19,406 bases of DNA from Parachlamydiaceae bacterium. Lineage in GTDB: Bacteria > Chlamydiota > Chlamydiia > Chlamydiales > Parachlamydiaceae. This document shows positions 13,986 to 19,406 of the stretch, in pieces. The position numbers and the translations under genes were made by a program. Location: NCBI GenBank assembly GCA_013817115.1, contig JACDDG010000005.1, forward strand, positions 1 to 19,406, written 5' to 3'. Below the pieces are notes generated by a model, which worked only from the letters and a program-made list of their open reading frames with translations, was not told the DNA's origin and did not search any database. The stretch's first letter is position 1, and the number at the start of each line of letters is the position of its first letter.

Positions 13986-15530
13986 ATGATCCAAAGCTAT
14001 TTTTTCGCAAGAATTTCAAATTCATGCGAAAAAAAAAAGCCCATGAATAATCAAGATTTTATCCGGTCTTCTATAAGCGTTTCTCCTCTTTCAATATTCA
14101 AGAAACATGCTTTGATTCTCATCCAATTTTTTCTCATCATTTTTGTTTATCATACTTTGAAGGATCTCAAAGATTCGATTGTCATTACAGCCAGTGATGC
14201 CGGTGCCGAAGTAATTCCTTTTATTAAAATCTGGGCTATGTTGCCAATAGCTGTCGGAGCAAGCTATCTATTTGCAAAGCTATATAATCGTTTTGGAAGA
14301 GAAAAAACTTTATATGTGTTCATTTGCCTCTTACTTGGGGCATATATTCTTTTTGCTTTTGTATTATATCCCTTTTCAAGCATTTTGCATCTTTCCTCAT
14401 TGTCAGAGTATTTAAAATCAAATCTCCCGTCTGGTTGTAAGGGCTTTATTGCTATGATCTCCTACTGGCATTATACCTTTTTTTATCTCATGGCTGAGTT
14501 ATGGTCTCTTCTTATTCTTTCTATCTTATTTTGGAGCTATGTTAATTCGACCACGACGCTTTCAGAAGCCACGAAATTTTATCCATTGTGTATGTTTGTC
14601 GGGAATTTTGCCGGCATTATTTCTGGTCAGACTTCACATTATATGTCTCAATCTCTCACCGAATTCATTTCTTGGGAATCAAGCCTTCAGCTCATCACTT
14701 GTATCATTGTAGTTTGCGGACTAGCGATTATGGGAATTAACAGAATTCTTTCTATGAGCGAGCCTCAAAAAGTTATTCCTCTAAAATCGAAGAAACAAAA
14801 GCATTCATTAAAAGACAATATAGTTGCCATCTTTGAGTCTGGTCCACTTATATGCATTGCGACTTTGGTTGTAGGCTTTGGAATCACAAGTAGTCTAATT
14901 GAAATTGTATGGAAAGAGAATATTAGAAATCTTTACCCTTCTGCTCAAGCTTATAATGCATATATTAACCAATTGACTTCGATGATCGGTTTAATGGCAG
15001 TCATTATGTCTTTGATTTCGCGCTGGATGTGCCAAAATCTAAGCTGGACTAAAGTTGCGCTTATCACACCTACAACTCTATTCGCAACAAGTATATTTTT
15101 TTTCGCCGCTTTGATGGCCCCTGCTGAGATGCTGGCGCCTATTGCGACATTTTTCTCGGTAAGCCCGATCTATCTAATAGTGTTTTTTGGTTCTATTCAC
15201 TATGTTCTTGGCTTAACGGCCAAGTACACTATCTTTGATATGACTAAAGAAATGGCATTTTTATCAATAGAGGAAGAGGAGAGGATTCGGGCAAAATCTG
15301 TCATCGACAGTATCGGATCCCGTCTAGGTAAGTCTGGAGCTTCCTGTCTTTATCAATTTTTGTTGATCGCATTTGGATCTACATCAGGACATATTTCTAT
15401 CATTGGGATATCTTCCATCTGCATGATCGGGATTTCCATTTTAGCAACAAAGCGACTTGGACGTAATCTTAAAGAGGGCGATAATCTTTCAGAGGATAAT
15501 AGAATTCCCGTTGAAGCCTTGGCCACATAG
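13986..15530 (+). CDS. ATP/ADP-translocase-family nucleotide transporter (NTT)
   Basis: A 514-residue membrane protein of the NTT (TLC) family found in chlamydiae, rickettsiae and plastids. The family N-terminal signature is present: LKDLKDSIVITA then GAEVIPFIKIWAMLP. MAELWSLLILSILFWSYVN (in part, MAELWSLLILSILFW) is another hallmark, and about eleven or twelve hydrophobic segments follow. Members exchange host ATP for ADP, or import nucleoside triphosphates, NAD+ or other nucleotides; which of these applies cannot be read from the sequence. ATG 13986 has a weak AGG nearby; ATG 14043 would give 495 residues and a more usual N-terminus but has no ribosome site. Monocistronic, convergent with the next gene. 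Imported nucleotides would complement the purine genes upstream. Confidence 0.93.
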   Translation: MIQSYFFARISNSCEKKKPMNNQDFIRSSISVSPLSIFKKHALILIQFFLIIFVYHTLKDLKDSIVITASDAGAEVIPFIKIWAMLPIAVGASYLFAKLYNRFGREKTLYVFICLLLGAYILFAFVLYPFSSILHLSSLSEYLKSNLPSGCKGFIAMISYWHYTFFYLMAELWSLLILSILFWSYVNSTTTLSEATKFYPLCMFVGNFAGIISGQTSHYMSQSLTEFISWESSLQLITCIIVVCGLAIMGINRILSMSEPQKVIPLKSKKQKHSLKDNIVAIFESGPLICIATLVVGFGITSSLIEIVWKENIRNLYPSAQAYNAYINQLTSMIGLMAVIMSLISRWMCQNLSWTKVALITPTTLFATSIFFFAALMAPAEMLAPIATFFSVSPIYLIVFFGSIHYVLGLTAKYTIFDMTKEMAFLSIEEEERIRAKSVIDSIGSRLGKSGASCLYQFLLIAFGSTSGHISIIGISSICMIGISILATKRLGRNLKEGDNLSEDNRIPVEALAT

Positions 15531-15634
15531 TGCAGGTATAGTGGATAAATTTTTAAAACAAATACCAGGATGCGATCAAGTGAACACGCTTCGAAGCAGC
15601 AAATGTAGCACGTTTCAAACTGAACGAAAAGCTC

Positions 15635-17839
15635 TCACAAAGTATTGGTTTGTCGCTTTAGTATTTGTTCTGGATTTCCAATTAATAGTTTTAGAAGTTT
15701 TTTAAACTCTTTTGGCGCTGAAAGCTGATGTTGGGTGTTATTTAAACAACCTGAATGGATGAGTGAGACGAATAATAAATCTGTGACATAGTCTTTTATC
15801 TGCTGCTTTTGCTCTTGAATTAGCGTTGATTTTGCGACTTTTTCGGCCAGCAAATCGAGCAAATCATCAAAATTATTTTCGAGAAAAATACTTCTTAAGG
15901 TAACGTGGGCATTATCGTCAATAAATAGATCCTGGTTAATGCGTGCAGTGATTAGGTCTTCAATGCACTTTTGATCTATTAAATGTAATTTTACCATCTT
16001 AGATGACAAGTCATAAAGCGCGATTTTACAGTCTATAAAAGCATTTTCTTTAGGCCTTTGGCCTTTAGGTTTTTCTACAGCAAATTCGCCGTGGTAATTT
16101 ATGGGTAACAGACTTATATCTTGATCGGCAATTCGCTTTTGCACTTCAGGGTCGTCTAGCCACTGAAGAGCACTTTCCAGGCGTTTTCTTCTTTTTTCGA
16201 TGATAGCTTGTTTTTTTACCAAAAGTGCAGGCGCATGTGTATAGACTCGATGAATGCATTGATGTTCTGCATGATTTGCATGTCCTTGGGCTACATGAAG
16301 CATTTTGATCAAAAGAGAAACTGCTTTACCAGATCGATCGATGGCGTCTTTGCAGGAAATATTTAACTTATCTGCTTGGATATAATTGGTGATATGGAGG
16401 ATAAGTATGACGAAAAAAATCTCAAAAAAATCTTTTCTTTGGTTTAAATATAATATTTCTGGTTTTGCGCCGAACATAACTATAAGTGTTATATTCATAA
16501 CCCTTTCGCAGTGGTCGTGAAAAGTTATTTCTTCAAGCCATCTGGGAGGGAAATAAAAGTTTCCTTGCGGAGTTAACATTTGATATTTTAATTGCTCGAT
16601 AAATGTATCTGTTTCAAGTTCTTCTTTTCCAAATTCGTAACCAATTTGATGATAAAATGAAGAATCCTGGTCCAAAATGACAAAATTAAATGTCTCAGTG
16701 GCTGAATATTCGTCTTGTAATAACTTGAGTGCAGTATTACGGTGAGCCTCGTATCCTATCCATTTTGATTGGTCACTTTGCAGGCTAATATAAAGGTGGC
16801 GCTCACGGTGAATCTTACAACCATCAAGGTAAGCTCGAAATTCAGGTGTTACTTCAGCATAAGAAGTAAGCCCCAAACCTTCTCTTGTCGGGGTACCGAT
16901 TCTTTGCAGTATTAAATTTTTAAAAGAACCATCTGTTTTAGTTATTTGCAAAGATCCTAATATAAATGGAGGATTATTTTGCGTGTGAGGATCAAAATTT
17001 TTATTTACTGTCCCCTTAAATTTACCCCAGTCGACCTCAGCCCTTGAAGCTCTTAGTTCTTTGTCCATATGCGAGATTGCATCAAAATCGTTAGAGGAAA
17101 GTCCCATATTTTCGGAATATGTATCTAGAATTGATTTTTGCGAAAAAGAGAGATTTCGCATTGCCTGTAAACCTGTGTTGATAACCTTATTGACAAGATA
17201 ATCACAAAATGGATAAATATTTACTTCATTAAAGCGTACATATGAAAGGTCAAGAAGTACGCAAAACCCTAAGCAGGGTAATTTATCTCCTATTTTATGC
17301 CAATTTTCACAGATAGCTAATTGTTCAGCATAGGCTTCTGTCTCTACAGCAGAGCGGAGCATAGATAGGAAAATGTTGTATTTTTGCCTATGATCAGGTG
17401 AATATTCACAAAAATATTGAAGTAATTTCGATACTGAAAGATCTAGATCAGTGGCATCCAAACAATTTAAATATTCATTTAGTCTGTTGAAACACATATC
17501 CGCTAAATCGGGATAGAATGTTGTAATTAATTTAGGCGATTTTTTCAATCCTAGAATGGTCTGTTCGAGAATATTGCGATATATTTCCTGTTTCCATATA
17601 TGGTTTCCATCGTAAAAGTAATCGTATGCAGTTTGAAGAGATTTATTGACTAGATGGTAACCCGAAAATGGTATGGACCAAAGATATCCGAAAATTGAAC
17701 CGGGGATCGTTGACGTTGGGGTAGAGTCCGGTCCATTGATTATCAGAATATCTTCACAGGCGTCGTGTGGATTATTGAAATAATGATACAGAGGATTAAC
17801 ATATTTTGAAGAAGTTGAAGAAGTTTGTAATGGTTCCAT
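15635..17839 (-). CDS. Large protein with CX5R phosphatase-like motif, candidate effector
   Basis: A 734-residue protein I cannot place by overall similarity. Residues 494-504 read ISCKDAIDRSG: Cys496, five residues, Arg502, then Ser-Gly. CX5R(S/T) is the active-site loop of Cys-based phosphatases. A Lys right after the Cys, as in SopB/IpgD (CKSGKDRTG) and PTEN, and an Asp right before the Arg, as in SopB and Sac phosphatases, point to phosphoinositides. Upstream, residues 270-440 form a soluble domain (AEVDWGKFKGTVNKNF; GNFYFPPRW); 46-70 is a mildly hydrophobic stretch, and the last 200 residues are helical and charged. There is no Sec signal peptide, as expected for type III substrates, but no secretion signal can be proven. 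AAGGA precedes the ATG by four bases. Housekeeping function is not excluded. Confidence 0.8.
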   Translation of the reverse strand: MEPLQTSSTSSKYVNPLYHYFNNPHDACEDILIINGPDSTPTSTIPGSIFGYLWSIPFSGYHLVNKSLQTAYDYFYDGNHIWKQEIYRNILEQTILGLKKSPKLITTFYPDLADMCFNRLNEYLNCLDATDLDLSVSKLLQYFCEYSPDHRQKYNIFLSMLRSAVETEAYAEQLAICENWHKIGDKLPCLGFCVLLDLSYVRFNEVNIYPFCDYLVNKVINTGLQAMRNLSFSQKSILDTYSENMGLSSNDFDAISHMDKELRASRAEVDWGKFKGTVNKNFDPHTQNNPPFILGSLQITKTDGSFKNLILQRIGTPTREGLGLTSYAEVTPEFRAYLDGCKIHRERHLYISLQSDQSKWIGYEAHRNTALKLLQDEYSATETFNFVILDQDSSFYHQIGYEFGKEELETDTFIEQLKYQMLTPQGNFYFPPRWLEEITFHDHCERVMNITLIVMFGAKPEILYLNQRKDFFEIFFVILILHITNYIQADKLNISCKDAIDRSGKAVSLLIKMLHVAQGHANHAEHQCIHRVYTHAPALLVKKQAIIEKRRKRLESALQWLDDPEVQKRIADQDISLLPINYHGEFAVEKPKGQRPKENAFIDCKIALYDLSSKMVKLHLIDQKCIEDLITARINQDLFIDDNAHVTLRSIFLENNFDDLLDLLAEKVAKSTLIQEQKQQIKDYVTDLLFVSLIHSGCLNNTQHQLSAPKEFKKLLKLLIGNPEQILKRQTNTL

Positions 17840-17863
17840 ACATTCCTTATAGTGCGCCTAAAA

Positions 17864-17992
17864 TCTAGTACACAATGTCAATTAATTGTCGGGTTTACAG
17901 GTCCATTTATAGTACTGACCCGTTTTTTTTATTCAATCGCGGGAGCTTTCACAGAGCAAAAACCGACTTTTTAATTGACATGGTGTTCTAGA
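17864..17992. mobile_element. Short inverted-repeat (MITE-like) element
   Basis: The ends 17864-17885 and 17971-17992 are 22-base inverted repeats with 20 matches; the similarity resumes after a one-base gap through GTCGG and TTT. Inside them TGTCAATTAA...TTAATTGACA gives the TG...CA termini usual for DDE transposons. The 129 bases contain no coding frame, so this may be an insertion sequence reduced to its two ends. No clear target duplication was found. Confidence 0.55.
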
Positions 17993-18009
17993 CGGTGTTT
18001 GAGGTTTTT

Positions 18010-18034
18010 TTGAGGTGTTAGCACTTCAATTTTT
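18010..18034 (+). terminator. Hairpin with T-run in the leader of the GNAT-Nudix gene
   Basis: TTGAGGTG-TTAG-CACTTCAA (18010-18029) is an eight-pair stem with one G-T wobble and a four-base loop, followed by TTTTTA. It is oriented to stop plus-strand transcription, yet no plus-strand gene ends here. It may shield the downstream gene from element transcription, or act as an attenuator. Confidence 0.45.
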
Positions 18035-18158
18035 ATCTTATGCATACAGTCTCTCTTAAATAATAGAAAGGCAAAATTTTTTGTTTCTCCGTGGACATTA
18101 TCTTGTAGGTGTGGTAAGCTAGCTGCTTAGATTAGTCAATAATACATCAGGAGGGAAA

Positions 18159-19019
18159 ATGAAGATGAAAAGCACCTATAACATCACCCAAAATCCACTG
18201 TCACTGGAAGTGAAAAAAATGATTTCCCAAGGATTTGTTGAGCACGCAATATGCCAAACAGGAATGGACGGACTGAGCGACGATTCAATTTCTTTTGAAA
18301 TTTTTGATGACTCTTCCTTTGTCGGCTCAGTTGTTGTTCAGTTATTTTGGGGTCAACTGCAGATCAAATACCTCTTTGTGGATAAAAAATATCGAGGCAA
18401 AGGGATTGCACGGCATTTAATGCATCAAGCATTAGAATTTGGAAAAGTACGTGGATGCCAATTTGCTTTTCTAGAAACCATGAGTTTTCAAGCACTCGAA
18501 TTATATCAAAAGTTAGGTTTTGTTGTTGATTTTACAAGACCTGGATACGCAAAAAATACTTCAATTCATTACCTCAAAAAGACTTTGGAGGGTTCTGCGG
18601 TTTCACGCAAACTTGCAAGAACTGGAGTTTACGGTGTAGCAACAGAAAATGAAAAAATGCTGTTGATTAAGCAGGATCATGGGCCGTATGCTGGTAGATT
18701 TGATTTTCCTGGAGGTGGAATTGAATTTGGCGAAACACCAGAAGAAGCTCTTCGCCGAGAATTCGTGGAAGAAGTCGCGATGTCATTTGATTCAATAACC
18801 TTTTTAAGTAATCTGATAGCGACCATTGAAGTTTCAGCAAGAAAGGAAAAATCAGCTTATACATTTTTTCAGATTGGAATGATTTATCAAGTGGAAGGTT
18901 TTAGGCCCTTGAAGAATGAGCAGGAAGCCGAGTTTCAGCTTTGTTGGGTGGACGTTAAAGACCTTACAGAAAAAGAGTGTTCAGGGCTTCTATGGAAGTT
19001 TATTTCGTCTTCTTTCTGA
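18159..19019 (+). CDS. GNAT acetyltransferase - Nudix hydrolase fusion
   Basis: A 286-residue two-domain protein. Residues 1-140 are a GNAT N-acetyltransferase: YLFVDKKYRGKGIARHLM contains the acetyl-CoA loop R79-G-K-G-I-A84, and LYQKLGF (115-121) is the usual final motif. Residues 153-286 are a Nudix hydrolase: the box runs from G186 (GIEFGETPEEALRREFVEEVAM) with E201, E204 and E205 as metal ligands, but A207 replaces the usual Gly. GNAT moves acetyl from acetyl-CoA to an amine; Nudix cleaves nucleoside diphosphates linked to another group. Substrates are unknown. AGGAGGG sits three bases before ATG 18159; ATG 18165 is at a better distance and may be the true start. Confidence 0.87.
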   Translation: MKMKSTYNITQNPLSLEVKKMISQGFVEHAICQTGMDGLSDDSISFEIFDDSSFVGSVVVQLFWGQLQIKYLFVDKKYRGKGIARHLMHQALEFGKVRGCQFAFLETMSFQALELYQKLGFVVDFTRPGYAKNTSIHYLKKTLEGSAVSRKLARTGVYGVATENEKMLLIKQDHGPYAGRFDFPGGGIEFGETPEEALRREFVEEVAMSFDSITFLSNLIATIEVSARKEKSAYTFFQIGMIYQVEGFRPLKNEQEAEFQLCWVDVKDLTEKECSGLLWKFISSSF

Positions 19020-19039
19020 TGATTCACGCTTATCTAGCC

Positions 19040-19124
19040 CCCTAGGCTGATTGAAAGCTCCCGAGGTTGAAGGTGGGGTCACCTTTCGATCTTTCGACCC
19101 CGGGAGCTTTCAATCAGCCTAGGG
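19040..19124. repeat. Near-perfect long hairpin repeat
   Basis: CCCTAGGCTGATTGAAAGCT and four further bases (19040-19063) pair without error with 19101-19124, and the stem continues with mismatches to about 19071/19093. Inside, AAGGTG-GGGT-CACCTT makes a second small stem. It starts about 20 bases after the GNAT-Nudix stop, so it probably ends that transcript, but the core CGGGAGCTTTCA also occurs inside the element at 17864-17992, suggesting shared insertion-sequence ancestry. Confidence 0.65.
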
Positions 19125-19164
19125 TGTCAATAAAAACTATACTTTGTACTGGCGGTATTTTATA

Positions 19165-19190
19165 TTTTACTCTGCTTCACAGAGTTAAAA
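19165..19190. promoter_or_regulatory. Small hairpin upstream of the secreted-protein gene
   Basis: ACTCTG (19169-19174) pairs with CAGAGT (19180-19185) around a five-base loop, with flanking TTTT/AAAA pairs beyond one bulge. No T-run follows. It could be an operator or leader structure for the gene at 19288. Confidence 0.3.
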
Positions 19191-19287
19191 TAAAGATTTT
19201 ACAGTTAGGCATGGCCACTATGTTTAAATCAAATTTTGTTCTTTGTTATATGGTCTATTAACAAATCTTTAAAAAATAGGGTGTGTT

Positions 19288-19406
19288 ATGAAAAAACCAA
19301 ATATTAAGCAGTTAGCTCTCTTAGGATTAACAAATGGGTTGCTTTTGAGCGCTCCATCAGCAGCAGAGGCAAATCAATTCAGTTTAAAAAGCCATAACGA
19401 TAGTCT
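19288..19406 (+). CDS. Secreted or envelope protein, N-terminus only
   Basis: The first 39 codons are present and run off the window. MKKPNIKQLALLGL is followed by a hydrophobic stretch and APSAAEA, giving a Sec signal peptide with probable cleavage after the AEA around residue 28. There is no lipobox Cys. AGGGTG lies about five bases before the ATG, supporting the start. Mature residues begin NQFSLKSHND; too little remains to identify the family. Location is periplasm, outer membrane or beyond. Confidence 0.75.
   Translation, partial: MKKPNIKQLALLGLTNGLLLSAPSAAEANQFSLKSHNDS

Larger units (their letters stand above)
17840..18158. other. Divergent intergenic region carrying an inverted-repeat element
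   Basis: This 319-base gap separates the 734-residue gene (-) from the GNAT-Nudix gene (+). No gene is seen in it. It holds the element at 17864-17992, the hairpin with T-run at 18010-18034, and a small dyad TAAGC-N5-GCTTA at about 18114-18128 that may belong to the GNAT-Nudix promoter. Confidence 0.5.

Noticed and set aside
15595..15604. GCTTCGAAGC-type palindrome after the NTT gene as a terminator
   Set aside because: A 10-base palindrome with no room for a proper loop and no T-run. It is not enough to call a terminator.
19067..19261. Plus-strand open frame of 64 codons beginning in the hairpin repeat
   Set aside because: It starts inside the repeat arm, lacks a ribosome site, and has no protein-like composition.

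Overview
The window reads as chromosomal DNA of a member of the Chlamydiota, most likely an amoeba-associated (Parachlamydia-like) lineage. The clues are an ATP/ADP-translocase-family (NTT) nucleotide transporter, a guaB-guaA-add purine cluster with a CBS-less IMP dehydrogenase of the kind known from Chlamydia, a BrnQ amino-acid carrier, a large protein with a phosphoinositide-phosphatase-like CX5R motif, AT-rich composition and several genes in decay. Assignment to phylum is inference from gene content; nothing here fixes the species.

Left part (1-4460): two small minus-strand genes (one cut by the window edge), a frameshifted endonuclease/exonuclease/phosphatase-family pseudogene, an intact AAA ATPase with a DUF4143-type C-terminus preceded by three evenly spaced operator-like dyads, and a frameshifted NAD-dependent epimerase pseudogene.

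Middle (4460-12960): brnQ behind a near-consensus promoter; a 362-base convergent intergenic stretch holding a large imperfect hairpin; an unrecognised minus-strand membrane/coiled-coil gene; a decayed second brnQ tail; then the overlapping purine operon add-guaB-guaA. A separate promoter follows, and then a three-gene run encoding a 6-pyruvoyl-tetrahydropterin synthase, GTP cyclohydrolase I and a short-chain dehydrogenase. Together these could convert GTP to tetrahydrobiopterin. The adenosine/IMP-to-GMP genes and the GTP-consuming pterin genes lie side by side on the same strand.

Right part (12960-19406): a NADAR-domain protein with a small N-terminal Cys/His knuckle, the NTT-family transporter, a 734-residue convergent gene with the CX5R signature (candidate host-directed effector), a short inverted-repeat element resembling an internally deleted insertion sequence, a GNAT-Nudix fusion gene, a second hairpin repeat sharing a core with that element, and the start of a secreted protein.

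The observations I rate highest are the triple 34-bp-periodic TCCTT-N6-AAGGA array at the ATPase gene, the tetrahydrobiopterin-type operon, and the CX5R protein. No tRNA, rRNA or CRISPR array was seen.
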